From: Microbispora sp. ZYX-F-249
GTDB lineage: Bacteria; Actinomycetota; Actinomycetes; Streptosporangiales; Streptosporangiaceae
Direction of reading: 5' to 3'
DNA: 42,503 nt
NCBI RefSeq assembly: GCF_039649665.1
Contig: NZ_JBDJAW010000053.1
Coordinates: 1-42,503 of the forward strand
The position numbers were made by a program, and so were the translations under genes. Shown in pieces: positions 24,262 to 33,120 of this stretch. Positions within the stretch are counted from its first letter, which is position 1. Every line of letters starts with the position of its first letter. The notes beneath the pieces are model-generated. The model worked only from the letters and a program-made list of their open reading frames with translations. It was not told where the DNA came from and did not search any database.

Positions 24262-24301
24262 ACCCCCGCCGGGGCGAGTGCGGGCGAGTGCGGGCGGGGG
24301 T
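24262..24301. terminator. Hairpin between convergent maoC and tetR
   Basis: ACCCCCGCC (24262-24270) and GGCGGGGGT (24293-24301) form a perfect 9-bp stem. The 22-base loop contains the direct repeat CGAGTGCGGG twice. It lies in the 117-base gap between convergent genes and probably serves both. Confidence 0.5.
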
Positions 24302-24324
24302 GGGCCGAGCGGGTGCCGCCGGGG

Positions 24325-24999
24325 TCAGCCCTGAGCGGCCCCGGCGCCGTCCGTGACGCCGGTCGCGCCCGTGGTGTCCTCGTGGGTGGCCAGGGGGTCG
24401 CCGAAGCGGCGGATCAGCGCGACCGCCGCCTCGACGACCTCCCCGGCCTCCTCCTCGGTCCCGCTCGTCGCGACCTCGCGTCCGGCCTCGCCGATCACGC
24501 TGGTGAGGACCGAGACGGTCAGGCGGTCGGTCGGGGTGTTCGCCGCGCCGAGCAGGACGGCGTTCTGCCGGACCCACTCCCGGCCGCGGGTGCGCCGCAT
24601 CAGCTCGAACCCCGGCGGGCCGTCGCCGTCCATGAACAGCCGGGCCAGGTCGCGCCGCTGCCAGGACCCTTCCAGGAACGCCCTGGCCCCGGCGATGAAC
24701 AGCTCGACGGGGTCCTTCACGCCCGCCTGCTTCGCCGCGGCCACGCTGGACGCCGCGGCCTCCTCGTGGGCTGCCTGGTGCTCCTCCCACAGCGCGAGGA
24801 ACAACTCGGTCTTGCCGCCGAAGTGGTGGTAGAGGCTGCCCACGCTGGAGCCCGCGCGCTCGACGACGTCGGCGACGTTGGCGTCGGCGAAGCCGTGCTC
24901 GGAGAAGACCTCGCGGGCGGCCTGAAGCATGCTCTTACGCGTCTGGGCGGTGCGGCTCCACTCCCACGAGCCGCTCCTGCCGCCGGGCTTGCGTGCCAT
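24325..24999 (-). CDS. TetR-family regulator, proposed master of the CTAG regulon
   Basis: A 224-residue TetR protein. The helix-turn-helix reads VADVVERAGSSVGSLYHHFGGKTELFLAL at about 42-70 (shown in parts: VERAGSSVGSLYHHF is the recognition helix region). The C-terminal domain has no recognisable ligand motif. The ATG at 24999 follows GAGGAG. The gene lies inside the lipid-type cluster, divergent from the acyl-CoA dehydrogenase. One operator array (25041-25063) lies in front of it and another (25103-25128) before the dehydrogenase, so autoregulation and local repression relieved by an acyl-CoA or a related ligand are likely. Confidence 0.9.
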   Translation of the reverse strand: MARKPGGRSGSWEWSRTAQTRKSMLQAAREVFSEHGFADANVADVVERAGSSVGSLYHHFGGKTELFLALWEEHQAAHEEAAASSVAAAKQAGVKDPVELFIAGARAFLEGSWQRRDLARLFMDGDGPPGFELMRRTRGREWVRQNAVLLGAANTPTDRLTVSVLTSVIGEAGREVATSGTEEEAGEVVEAAVALIRRFGDPLATHEDTTGATGVTDGAGAAQG

Positions 25000-25040
25000 A
25001 CGGGCTCCTCGTTCCAGGGACGGCACCATCGTAGCCCGTC

Positions 25041-25063
25041 GAATTCTAGAAAGTGATTCCAGG
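25041..25063. promoter_or_regulatory. CTAG-type operator array 2 (tetR promoter)
   Basis: GAATTCTAGAAAG (CTAG centre 25047.5) is followed by GATTCCAGG, a one-base variant centred at 25060.5. The spacing is 13 bp, as in the other arrays. It sits 42-64 bases upstream of the tetR ATG. The weaker second half could give looser self-repression. Confidence 0.72.
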
Positions 25064-25102
25064 CCTCTTGACACCCTTGGGGCGGCTAGCCAGGCTGGAG
25101 TC

Positions 25103-25128
25103 ACTTCCTAGAGAGCAATTCTAGAAAA
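25103..25128. promoter_or_regulatory. CTAG-type operator array 3 (acyl-CoA dehydrogenase promoter)
   Basis: ACTTCCTAGAGAG (centre 25109.5) and CAATTCTAGAAAAG (centre 25122.5) are 13 bp apart and end 12 bases before the ATG at 25140. A repressor here would cover the promoter and ribosome site. Confidence 0.75.
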
Positions 25129-25139
25129 GAGTCGCGTCG

Positions 25140-26309
25140 ATGGACTTCTCCCTGAGCCCCGAGGAATTGCAGATCCGTGACACCATCCGCGCGTTCGTGG
25201 AGCGGGAGGTCATGCCGCTCGAACCCGAGGTGCTGCGCAGCGAGCGCGCCGGCGGCCCGGGGCTCGATCCCGAGGTCCTGAACGACCTGCGGCTCAAGGC
25301 GAAGAAGATGGGCTTCTGGGGCATCAACACCCCCGAGGAGTACGGCGGGGCGGCCCTGGGCCCGGTCATGTCCGCGATCATCGCCATGGAGATGGGGCGG
25401 ACGTTCGTCCCGTTCAGCTTCGGCGGCTCGGCCGACAACATCCTCTACGCCGGCACCGAGGAGCAGAAACGGCGCTACCTCATCCCCACCATCGAGGGCG
25501 AACGCCGGTCCTGCTTCGCCATCACCGAGCCGGGCGCCGGCTCCGACGCCCGCAACATCCGTACGCGTGCCGTCAAGGACGGCGGCGACTGGGTCATCAA
25601 CGGCGAGAAGACCTTCATCACCGGCGGCAGCGAGGCCGACTTCGTGATGGTGTTCGCCGTGACCGACCCGGACAAGGGCGCGAACGGCGGCGTCACCTGC
25701 TTCCTCGCCGACCGCGACATGGGCTGGAAGTCCGAGCCGATCCCGACCATGGGGCAGTGGGGCCCGGCCTCGCTGGTGTTCGAGGACGTCAGGGTGCCGG
25801 AGGAGAACATCCTCGGCGAGCTCGGCAAGGGCTTCGAGCTGGCGATGCAGTGGATCGGCCAGGGCCGCTACATGATCCCCGCACGGGCGGTCGGCTCGGC
25901 CGAGCGCATGCTCCAGATGGCGATCGACTACGCCGGGATCCGTGTCTCGATGGGCAAGCCGATCGCCGAATACCAGGCGATCCAGTGGATGATCGCCGAC
26001 TCGCAGGTGGAGATCGAGGCGGCCAAGTGGCTCACGCTGCACGCCGCCTGGCGGGTGCAGCAGGGCATGGACGCCCGGCACGCGTCCTCGATCGCCAAGC
26101 TGAACGGCGCGGTCATGGCCAACCAGGTCGTCGACCGCGTGCTGCAGATCCACGGCGGCATGGGCTACACCAAGGAACTGCCCATCGAGCGGTGGTATCG
26201 CGAGCTGCGCCTGTTGCGGATCTTCGAGGGCACCGACGAGATCCAGCGCCGGACGATCGCCCGCAACCTGCTCAAGGGCCACGCCCGCCTCGGCACGATC
26301 GGGGAGTGA
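25140..26309 (+). CDS. Acyl-CoA dehydrogenase
   Basis: A 389-residue FAD enzyme for alpha,beta-desaturation of an acyl-CoA. It shows the FAD-contacting CFAITEPGAGSDA, INGEKTFITGG and, at the C-terminus, QIHGGMGYTKELPIERWYRELR. The catalytic base lies in RIFEGTDEIQRRTIARNLL (Glu363), the usual position for short/medium-chain members. The full-length single gene argues against the split heterotetrameric type of mycobacterial steroid side-chain enzymes. An ADP-forming acyl-CoA synthetase follows two bases after its stop, in the same operon. Confidence 0.95.
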   Translation: MDFSLSPEELQIRDTIRAFVEREVMPLEPEVLRSERAGGPGLDPEVLNDLRLKAKKMGFWGINTPEEYGGAALGPVMSAIIAMEMGRTFVPFSFGGSADNILYAGTEEQKRRYLIPTIEGERRSCFAITEPGAGSDARNIRTRAVKDGGDWVINGEKTFITGGSEADFVMVFAVTDPDKGANGGVTCFLADRDMGWKSEPIPTMGQWGPASLVFEDVRVPEENILGELGKGFELAMQWIGQGRYMIPARAVGSAERMLQMAIDYAGIRVSMGKPIAEYQAIQWMIADSQVEIEAAKWLTLHAAWRVQQGMDARHASSIAKLNGAVMANQVVDRVLQIHGGMGYTKELPIERWYRELRLLRIFEGTDEIQRRTIARNLLKGHARLGTIGE

Positions 26310-26311
26310 GG

Positions 26312-28435
26312 ATGCCGGTAGGAGAGCTGTTCAACCCCCGGTCGATCGCCCTGGTCGGCGCGACGGACAAGTCCGGCTGGTCGATCAGCACGCTGACCAA
26401 CCTCCGTACGCACGGCTTCCGCGGGCCCGTTCACCTGGTCAACCCGCGCGGCGGCGTGGTGCACGGCGAGCAGGCCTGCCGCAGCCTGGCCGACATCCCC
26501 GGCCAGGTCGACCTCGCGTACGTGATGGTGCCGACCACGGCCGTGCTGCCCGTGCTGCGTGAGGGGGCCAAGCTCGGCATCCGCCACTACGTGATCCTCA
26601 CCGCCGGATTCGGGGAGACCGGCCCGGAGGGCGCCGCCCTCGAGGCGGAGATCATCGGCTTCGCGCGGGAGAACGACCTCACCGTGCTCGGCCCGAACGG
26701 CAACGGATTCATCAACGCCGCCGGGGACGTCACGCCGTACGGCCTGCCGATCCCGTCCCCGCTGCTGCGCGGGCCGGTCGGCGTGGTGCTGCAGAGCGGC
26801 GCGCTGGCCAGCTCGGTGCTCGGCTTCGCCCAGGCCCGCAACGTCGGGATCAGCCTGCTCACCTCGATGGGCAACGAGTCGCTCGTCACCGTCACCGACG
26901 TGATCGACTACCTGGTGGACGACCCCGCGACCAAGGCCATCGCGCTGTTCCTCGAGTCGGTCCGCGATCCGGCGGCGTTCTCCCGGGCGGCGCGCCGGGC
27001 GCTGCTCGCGGGCAAGCCGATCGTCGCACTGAAGATCGGGCGCAGCCGGCTCGCCTCGCGCACCGCCCAGGCCCACACCGGCGCGCTCGTCGGGGACGAC
27101 AACGTGATCGACGCGGCGTTCCGGCAGCTCGGGGTGGTGCGGGTGCGGTCCCTGGAGGACCTCATCATCACCGCCGGCCTGCTGGCCGAGGTGGGCCCGC
27201 TGCCGGGCCCGCGGATCGGCGTCGTCACGCCCTCGGGCGGCGCGTCGGAGATCATCGCCGACCGGGCCGAGGACGAGGGGCTGGAGCTGCCGGCGTTCGC
27301 CCCGGAGACCGTCGCCCGGCTGCGGGAGATCGTGCCCTCCTTCGGGACCGTGCAGAACCCCCTCGACGTCACCGGATATGTGCTCATCGACCGCACGCTG
27401 CTCGGCCGCGCGCTGGAGGCCGTCACCGCCGACCCCGGGGTGGACGCGGTCATGCTGCTGTCGGATCTCCCGCGTGTCGCACCGCCCGACCCCGCGCCCG
27501 TGTACGCCATGTTCTCCGCGAGCGCCAAACGCATCGCCGAGGCGCCGAGGCCGGTCGTCGTCGTGGGCAACGTGCTGACCGACGTCACCGAGTTCGGCCG
27601 CGACGTCCAGCGGGAGGCCGGGTTCCCGTACGTCGCGGGCGGCATCGAGCACGGCATGCACGCCATCGGCGCGGCCGTCCGATGGGGACGGGCGTACCGG
27701 GCCGCCGTGGCGGCGGACGGCGCGGCCCAGACGAGGGCCGTGGCGAGGGCAGTGGCGAGCGCCGCGGCGGGCGAGCCCGGGACAGGTGTCTGGGCCGAGC
27801 ACCGGGCCGCCGCGCTGCTGGCGTCCGCCGGGATCCCGGTCGTGCCCGGCGAGCTCGTGTACGACGAGGAGTCGGCCGTGGCGGCGGCGGTCGGGTTCGG
27901 CTACCCGGTCGTCCTCAAGGTCGCCGCCGACGGGCTCGGCCACAAGAGCGACGTCGGCGGGGTCCGGCTGGGCCTGGCCGGCGCGCGGGCCGTCGGACGG
28001 GCCTATCGCGAGGTCGTGGCCGCCGCCGCGGCGGTTCCCGGTGCCGGTCGCGTGGGCGCGCTCGTCCAGCCACAGCGCGGCGGCGGCGTCGAACTGCTGG
28101 TCGGCGTCGTACGGGACCCCGCGTGGGGGCTCACCCTGGCCGTCGGCCTGGGCGGGATCTGGGTCGAGGCGCTGCGCGACACGGCGCTGCGCGTGCTGCC
28201 GGTGGACGCGGCCGAGGTGCGGCGGGCGCTGGACGAGTTGCGCGGCGCCGCGTTGCTGCGGGGCGCCCGCGGCGCCGAGCCGGCCGACCTCGACGCCGTC
28301 GCCGAGGTCGTGGCCCGCGTCGCCGCCTTCGCCGGGAGCCTCGGCGACGACCTGGAGTCGCTGGAGATCAACCCCCTCCTCGTCCGCGGCTCCCGCGTGG
28401 AAGCCCTGGACGCCCTCATCACCTGGCGCGGCTGA
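26312..28435 (+). CDS. ADP-forming acyl-CoA synthetase, fused alpha-beta (acetate-CoA ligase type)
   Basis: A 707-residue protein. The N-terminal CoA-binding Rossmann domain (about 1-130, FNPRSIALVGATDKSG) is followed by succinyl-CoA-ligase-like domains with LGPNGNGFINAAGD and a histidine in AQAHTGALVGDD (His255), the place of the phosphorylated His in this family. A C-terminal ATP-grasp domain (from about 490) has VVLKVAADGLGHKSDVGGV and ESLEINPLLV. It makes acyl-CoA from acid, ATP and CoA with ADP release, or the reverse. Co-transcription with the dehydrogenase suggests it activates the pathway substrate or recovers ATP. Start: ATG at 26312. Confidence 0.93.
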   Translation: MPVGELFNPRSIALVGATDKSGWSISTLTNLRTHGFRGPVHLVNPRGGVVHGEQACRSLADIPGQVDLAYVMVPTTAVLPVLREGAKLGIRHYVILTAGFGETGPEGAALEAEIIGFARENDLTVLGPNGNGFINAAGDVTPYGLPIPSPLLRGPVGVVLQSGALASSVLGFAQARNVGISLLTSMGNESLVTVTDVIDYLVDDPATKAIALFLESVRDPAAFSRAARRALLAGKPIVALKIGRSRLASRTAQAHTGALVGDDNVIDAAFRQLGVVRVRSLEDLIITAGLLAEVGPLPGPRIGVVTPSGGASEIIADRAEDEGLELPAFAPETVARLREIVPSFGTVQNPLDVTGYVLIDRTLLGRALEAVTADPGVDAVMLLSDLPRVAPPDPAPVYAMFSASAKRIAEAPRPVVVVGNVLTDVTEFGRDVQREAGFPYVAGGIEHGMHAIGAAVRWGRAYRAAVAADGAAQTRAVARAVASAAAGEPGTGVWAEHRAAALLASAGIPVVPGELVYDEESAVAAAVGFGYPVVLKVAADGLGHKSDVGGVRLGLAGARAVGRAYREVVAAAAAVPGAGRVGALVQPQRGGGVELLVGVVRDPAWGLTLAVGLGGIWVEALRDTALRVLPVDAAEVRRALDELRGAALLRGARGAEPADLDAVAEVVARVAAFAGSLGDDLESLEINPLLVRGSRVEALDALITWRG

Positions 28436-28443
28436 AACCTCCC

Positions 28444-28492
28444 GCCTCGTCGTCCGTCCGTCCCGGGCCGTCGCGCGGACGGACGACGAGGC
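28444..28492 (+). terminator. Strong 17-bp terminator hairpin
   Basis: Arms at 28444-28460 and 28476-28492 are perfectly complementary over 17 bp (left arm begins GCCTCGTCGTCC) with a 15-base loop. It starts 9 bases after the acyl-CoA synthetase stop and marks the end of that operon. Confidence 0.85.
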
Positions 28493-28786
28493 CGCCGCGG
28501 TGCCGAATTCTCCGGGTATTCGAGCACCGAACGGACCGGGATATTCCTCCGCGTCCGAAAACCGAATTCGTGAAGCCGGTCCGGGTCGCTCCGCCCGCCT
28601 CGATCAGTGACCGGTATATCGCCGCCGGTGAAACTCGCAGCTCCGCTTGCCTGCGGTGACGCACGTACGCGCGGGCAGCGCCGAGAGTCGTGAAACGTAC
28701 CCCCGGGAATTGTTTGACACCGGATTTCGAGTGGTTGACGATCACATTGAAATCGGTTCCATCGCACGCCATCCGGAGGGGGATCG
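28493..28786 (+). promoter_or_regulatory. Gene-free, lower-GC promoter region of the CBM2 gene
   Basis: About 290 bases without a convincing gene. TTGACA at 28714-28719 and TTGACG at 28735-28740 are possible -35 boxes, but neither has a good -10 at standard spacing. CTAG-type operators are absent here, in contrast to the flanking catabolic genes. Confidence 0.35.
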
Positions 28787-29218
28787 ATGCGTTTTCTTCG
28801 GGGTTCGTCGAGGATCGGTGCGGCCGGGCTTCTCCTGGCCGCGTTGTTCACGAGTCCCGCCCATGCGGCGCCCGCCGAGGTGCCGGACGGTTACGGCTGC
28901 GCGGTGACCTACACCAGCGTCGGGTGGACCACCGGTTTCTATGCCATCGTGACGATCTCCAACACGGGCACCCGGGTGTTCAGCCCCTGGATCCTGCAGT
29001 TCGTCTTCCCCGGCAGCCAGACCCTCACCGTCGGCTGGAACGGGACGTTCTCCGCGACTCCGCCGAGCGTCCAGGTCACCAATCCGGTCTGGCGCACGAG
29101 CATCGATCCCGGCACGAGCTTCCAGACCGGCTTTAACGCCAACGGGGCCGACGAGCACCCCTCCGGCTTCACGCTCAACGGCATTCCCTGCTCCGTGACC
29201 TTCGAGCCCATCGCGTGA
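28787..29218 (+). CDS. Secreted stand-alone carbohydrate-binding module, CBM2-like
   Basis: 143 residues. A signal peptide (RFLRGSSRIGAAGLLLAALF, cleavage after AHA near residue 27) precedes one CBM2-type domain: GCAVTYTSVGWTTGFYAIVT, SNTGTRVFSPWILQF, and NGIPCSVTFEP closing a probable disulfide between the first and last Cys. Trp residues in the GW, PW and VWRTS segments are at likely sugar-contact positions. CBM2 domains bind cellulose, xylan or chitin; here no catalytic domain is attached. GGAGGGGG precedes the ATG. Confidence 0.88.
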   Translation: MRFLRGSSRIGAAGLLLAALFTSPAHAAPAEVPDGYGCAVTYTSVGWTTGFYAIVTISNTGTRVFSPWILQFVFPGSQTLTVGWNGTFSATPPSVQVTNPVWRTSIDPGTSFQTGFNANGADEHPSGFTLNGIPCSVTFEPIA

Positions 29219-29254
29219 CGACGCCGACTTCGGCACCGCCGTCGGGGACGTGAT

Positions 29255-30511
29255 TCAGGATCTCGTCCAGATCCACGCCTCGCCGTCCTCGTCGTAGGAG
29301 GGGTTGCCGCCGACCGCGAAGACCGTGTCCCTCCCGGGGAGCTTGACCAGGTCGAGCACCTCCGGGGCGTTGCCGGTCCTCGGTGTCTTCTCGTACGTCC
29401 AGGAGCGCCGGTCGAAGTGCAGCAGGATCCGTTTGTTCTCGGAGTGATAGTTGGACGCGCCGAGCCACACCCCGCCGTGGCCGTCCGACGCCACGGCGTT
29501 GAACGAGACCGCGTCCGCCGGAAGGCCGGAGACCGGGTTCCACCGGTCGCCGTTCCAGCGCATGAGCATCGCGGTGGCCGAGCCGTCACCGGGCGGCAGG
29601 ATCGATCCCGCGACCCAGACCTCCCGTTCCGACACCACCGCCAGGTCCGTGAATTCGGCCGTGGCGCCGCCGGGCCACGGGGGCGGCGGCACGGCCGTCC
29701 AGCGGCGCCCGTTCCAGTGCTCGACCGAGGACACGGTGTCTCCGTCCTCGGTCAGTGCCCACAGGTCACCGGAGGCCGTGGCGCCGAGGTGGCGGACAGC
29801 CTGCCGGGCCGGTCGGGGCACGACCGACCAGCCGGCGGGGGACCGGCGCGCGAGCACGGGACGCCAGTCGGGCTCCTCGGCGGTGCCGTGGTCCTGGGCC
29901 GCCGCGACCCACGCGTCCGCGGGTCCGGTGACCACGGCGTCATCCAGGACGATCGGGAGCTTCCCCGGCGGCCGCCCCCGGGCCGACCACCGCCGGCCGT
30001 CCCACTGCCAGGCGTTCGCGTGATTGTCGAAGATCCAGACGTTGCGGGGGGACGTCGCGGACACCACGGCCGGATACCGCAGGCCCGGCGGAAGCGGCGC
30101 GGCCCGCCAGGTGTGCCCGTCCCAGCGCAGGACAGTGCCGGTTCGCCGGTTCTCTCCTGGGGTGCCGACCGCCCAGGCCTCGCCGCCTCCGGTCACGGCG
30201 ACACTCAGCATCACGGCGCCGGCGTCGGCCGTTCTCGTCTGCGTCCAGGTGCCGCCGGACAGCGACGGGACCACCTCGGGCCGGGCCGAGACCGCCGGCC
30301 TGCTGGGTGTGGGGCCGGGGGAACGGAGTCCGGAGCCTGGGGAGCGGAGTGCGGAGCCGGGGGAACGGAGTGCGGAGCCTGGGGAACGGAGTGCGGGGCC
30401 GGGGGAGCGGCCCGCGTCCGCTCCGCCACCGCCGCCCGAGCATCCGATCGCGGCGGCGCTCAGTACGCCGATCGCGGCAAGCCGCCCGATCACCATGATT
30501 TCCGGTCGCAT
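29255..30511 (-). CDS. Lipoprotein with beta-propeller-like repeats and a repetitive linker
   Basis: 418 residues. The signal peptide ends in a lipobox, VLSAAAIGC (Cys24 acylated). A low-complexity linker of RSPGSAL-type heptads (about 35-68) is encoded by a 21-bp DNA repeat. The remainder holds five to six segments with Trp-Asp-Gly turns such as LRWDGHTWR, WQWDGRRWS, EHWNGRRWT and MRWNGDRWN, separated by SARNVW/GDLWAL-like strands, the look of a beta-propeller. The function is unknown; a surface-exposed binding protein is the best guess. Start: ATG at 30511, with the ATG at 30496 possible. Confidence 0.8.
   Translation of the reverse strand: MRPEIMVIGRLAAIGVLSAAAIGCSGGGGGADAGRSPGPALRSPGSALRSPGSALRSPGSGLRSPGPTPSRPAVSARPEVVPSLSGGTWTQTRTADAGAVMLSVAVTGGGEAWAVGTPGENRRTGTVLRWDGHTWRAAPLPPGLRYPAVVSATSPRNVWIFDNHANAWQWDGRRWSARGRPPGKLPIVLDDAVVTGPADAWVAAAQDHGTAEEPDWRPVLARRSPAGWSVVPRPARQAVRHLGATASGDLWALTEDGDTVSSVEHWNGRRWTAVPPPPWPGGATAEFTDLAVVSEREVWVAGSILPPGDGSATAMLMRWNGDRWNPVSGLPADAVSFNAVASDGHGGVWLGASNYHSENKRILLHFDRRSWTYEKTPRTGNAPEVLDLVKLPGRDTVFAVGGNPSYDEDGEAWIWTRS
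30320..30403. repeat. 21-bp coding minisatellite, four units
   Basis: Four in-frame units begin at 30320, 30341, 30362 and 30383 (consensus start GGAACGGAGTGCGGAGCC), with a fifth partial unit. They encode the SPGSALR-type linker of the lipoprotein between lipobox and propeller. Unit differences are mostly silent A/G or T/G changes. Confidence 0.88.
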
Positions 30512-30595
30512 CGCCCCATGATCGGCGCGGCGCGGCGAGCTGTCCCGGAAACGGGCGAACGAGCCTTGTCCGGAACGTGCCCGGATCGGCCCTGC

Positions 30596-31039
30596 TCAGA
30601 ACTGCAGCTCGGCCCAGTCGACAACGAGGGGAATGGGGTTGCTGACGGCGGGAGCCTCACCGGGCTCGTCCTTCATCAGGGTGCCGATGTGCTTGTAGAG
30701 CATCGACGCCTTGTCGAGCCGGTAGCGTTCGATGGCCGACACGCCGGTGCGGTCGAGCCGGACGATCCAGTAGTGCGGGATGCCGGCCTTGGCGTACTCA
30801 CCGAATTTGTCGGTCGTGTCCTGGGTCTCCGAACCCGGAGACACGATCTCCACCACGAGCAGCGCGTGCTCGGCGCGAAGACGTTCGCCACGCTCGCGGT
30901 CCAGGCAGCGGTACAACGCGACGTCGGGCCTGCGGTTGAGCAACGGCAGGTCCCGCAGGCGCAGATCCACGTCGTTGTTGACCGTGAGGCACTCATGCCC
31001 CTTGCCCATCGCGGCGCGGGCGTACCGCTCCAGCAGGTT
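30596..31039 (-). pseudogene. Uma2-family endonuclease-like fragment, N-terminus missing
   Basis: The frame carries NLLERYARAAMGKGHE, then the nuclease-fold segments VDLRLRD, RRPDVALYRC, LLVVEIVSPGSETQDTTDKF and AGIPHYWIVRLD, with PD, E and K residues of a PD-(D/E)XK site. Uma2 proteins are usually about 190 residues; the first third is absent, replaced by response-regulator sequence on the same strand. A shortened product from the ATG at 31009 is possible but would lack the start of the fold. Confidence 0.65.
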
Positions 31040-31549
31040 CGCCCAGCCGCAGCGCGATCGCCTCGTTGGTCAGGCCCGCGGCCATCCGCTCCAGGATCTC
31101 CGTCTCCCTCTCGGTGAGCTGCGGGAACGGCCCGGAGGGCGGGGCCGCGGCGAAGACGCGTTCGGCGACGGCGGCGTCGAGGATCGCCTGGTTGGCGTAG
31201 ACCGCCGCGAGAGCGCGCAGGATCTCCTCCGAGGACGCGTCCTTCAGGACAAAGCCCCGGGCCCCGGCCCGCAGGGCCTTCCTGACCAGGGCGTCGTCGG
31301 AGTGCATGGTGAGGACGAGCACGCGGACGTCCGGCGCCCGCCTGCGGATCCGCTCGATGGCCTCGACCCCGCCGCCGCCCGGCATGTGCAGGTCCATCAC
31401 GACGACGTCGGGCCGCGTGCCCAGGGTCGTCTCCTCGGCGGAGGCGGTGTCCCAGGCCTCTCCCACGACCTCCACGTCGGGCACGCTCTCGAGCAGCCGG
31501 CACAGGCCCATGCGGAACACGGGTGGTCGTCGGCGACCACGACTCTCAT
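31040..31549 (-). pseudogene. NarL/LuxR-type response regulator, frameshifted and truncated
   Basis: The ATG at 31549 encodes MRVVVADDHP. One base is then missing near 31520, and the rest continues in another frame as FRMGLCRLLESVPDVEVVGE, VVVMDLHMPGG (phospho-acceptor Asp), TMHSDDALVRKAL and the start of the LuxR helix-turn-helix LTERETEILERMAAGLTNEA. The helix-turn-helix is cut off after ALRLG, where the Uma2 fragment begins. The start overlaps the kinase stop (ATGA), so this was once a coupled kinase-regulator pair. Confidence 0.75.
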
Positions 31550-32746
31550 GGCAGCTCCAGCGGGAAGACGGCCGTGACGGTGGCCCCGCGGTCCGCCGTG
31601 ATCGCGAACCGGCCCCCGATCGAGGTTACGCGCCGCCGCATGGACGAGATGCCGATCGCCTGCTGCCGTGCCCGGTCCAGCTCGGCCGTCAGACGCGCCG
31701 CGGCGAGGGCCGCCGCGACGTGGTGACCGAGCTCGGCGATGAGTCTCAGGTCCTTCGCGCCGTACGGCTCACACCTGGCCCGCCGGCCGACGACCAGCGT
31801 GCCGAGGCGCTCTCCCTGGGCGACCAGCGGCACCTCGACGGGTTCGGGCTCCGGATCGCCGGATCTCGCGATCTCCTCCGGCAGGCCGTCGGTCAGCAGC
31901 GCGACCGCCACCCCCGGGCTGCGCAGGGCGGCGGCGACCAGCGCGGCCTGGGGGGAGACGGCCCGGCTGAGGGCCGTCCCGAGTAGCGCCACCGCGGCGA
32001 GGTAGCCCGAGAACATGAGACCGGTGACGGTCAGGTAGACGAACGTCCGCCGGATGACGAGGTCGATCCCGTACAGGCGGTGTCTCAGGACCGCGAGCGC
32101 GATCGCGACCGTCGGCGCGATGGGGATGAGCAGGATCGCCGCCTGGCGCGCGTGGTGGGGCAGCAGGCCGCCGGCGATCTCGATCAGGACCACGTAGCCT
32201 GCGGCGTACAGCAGGTAGGCGATCTGCCGGCGGGCCTCCGGTCCCGACCTGATCCATCGGACGACCAGGGACGCGGTGGCGGCCAGCGCCACGACGATCA
32301 CGGCGGCGGCGATGAGGTTCCAGGGGCGCCCGACGGCGGCCAGGACCGTGACGAGCAGCCCGGCCCAGACCACAGGCCGCCATCGGGGCGTGACCGGGCG
32401 TCCGTCCGGGAACAGCGCGGGCAGCACGGTGAAGAACGGCACGAAGAAGAACGCCCAGATCCAGCCGTGCCCACTCGGCGGCGCCCCAGCCGGGCCAACG
32501 GCCGGCGGAGTAGCCCCACAGCAGCACCCCCAGGGCCGCGGCCGTGCCCATCGACAGCAGCACGAGGCCGATGCGGCTGCCCTCGCGTGACCGGATCAGC
32601 GCCACTCCCGCGACCGTGTGCACGACGGCCTGCGAGGCGTTCTGCGCGAGCGCCCACTCCATCCCCGTCGCCCGGAACACGAAGGCGCAGCCGGCGACGG
32701 TGCCCGCGAGCACCACGGCCGCCAGTGTCTGTGCCGCCCGTTCCAC
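31546..32746 (-). pseudogene. NarX/LiaS-type sensor kinase, decayed
   Basis: From a GTG at 32746 the frame gives membrane helices (QTLAAVVLAGTVAGCAFVF) up to GWGAAEWA. A one-base loss near 32468 shifts to HGWIWAFFFVPFFTVLPALF, which continues through more helices. The HisKA_3 dimerisation and phosphorylation region and most of the ATPase are missing: the text jumps from LTAELDRARQQA to the ATPase end GISSMRRRVTSIGGRF near 31655. A second in-frame loss is likely after SPQAALVAA. Without phospho-His and ATP site it cannot be a kinase. Confidence 0.75.
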
Positions 32747-32769
32747 GAGATCAGCGTCCGCCGCCGGCC

Positions 32770-33042
32770 TCAGGCGTGTCCGGCTGGCACCGGGCGGCGC
32801 AGGCCGTACGCCATCAGGCAGAGCCCGAACGCCGCGAAGGCGACGGCCCCGCCGTACGGCACGAGGAATTCGAGCACCAGCCCCGCGAGGGTGGCGGCCC
32901 CCCACCAGCGCACGCCGCGGTCGAGCAGGAAGGCCAGGCCGATGACCAGGACTCCCAGGTAGAAGACGTACACCAGCATCTCGATCACCATGAAGCCGCT
33001 GGGCAGGTCGCCCCGCTGCTGCCCGGCCTTCCCGGCGGTCAT
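32770..33042 (-). CDS. Small membrane protein upstream of decayed kinase
   Basis: 90 residues with about three hydrophobic segments (MLVYVFYLGVLVIGLAFLL; ATLAGLVLEFLVPYGGAV; FAAFGLCLMAYGL). The stop lies 23 bases before the kinase start, so it was probably the first gene of that operon. ATG at 33042 has no clear ribosome site; the ATG at 32991 is an alternative. Family not recognised. Confidence 0.55.
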   Translation of the reverse strand: MTAGKAGQQRGDLPSGFMVIEMLVYVFYLGVLVIGLAFLLDRGVRWWGAATLAGLVLEFLVPYGGAVAFAAFGLCLMAYGLRRPVPAGHA

Positions 33043-33092
33043 CGGGCGTGATTCCCGGCCGGCCGGGAGATCCCGCCGGGACGGCCGGGCGG

Positions 33093-33120
33093 GGCCCTCC
33101 GGCGGGAGCTCCGGAGGGCC
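33093..33120 (-). terminator. Hairpin after the thiolase-like gene
   Basis: GGCCCTCCGG and CCGGAGGGCC form a perfect 10-bp stem with an 8-base loop, 12 bases beyond the thiolase-like stop. A 16-bp perfect palindrome (33053-33068, TCCCGGCCGGCCGGGA) follows further on. Confidence 0.7.

Noticed and set aside
28419..28772. A 117-codon minus-strand frame in the gap before the CBM2 gene
   Set aside because: It runs through the 17-bp terminator hairpin, has no ribosome site and no recognisable motif.
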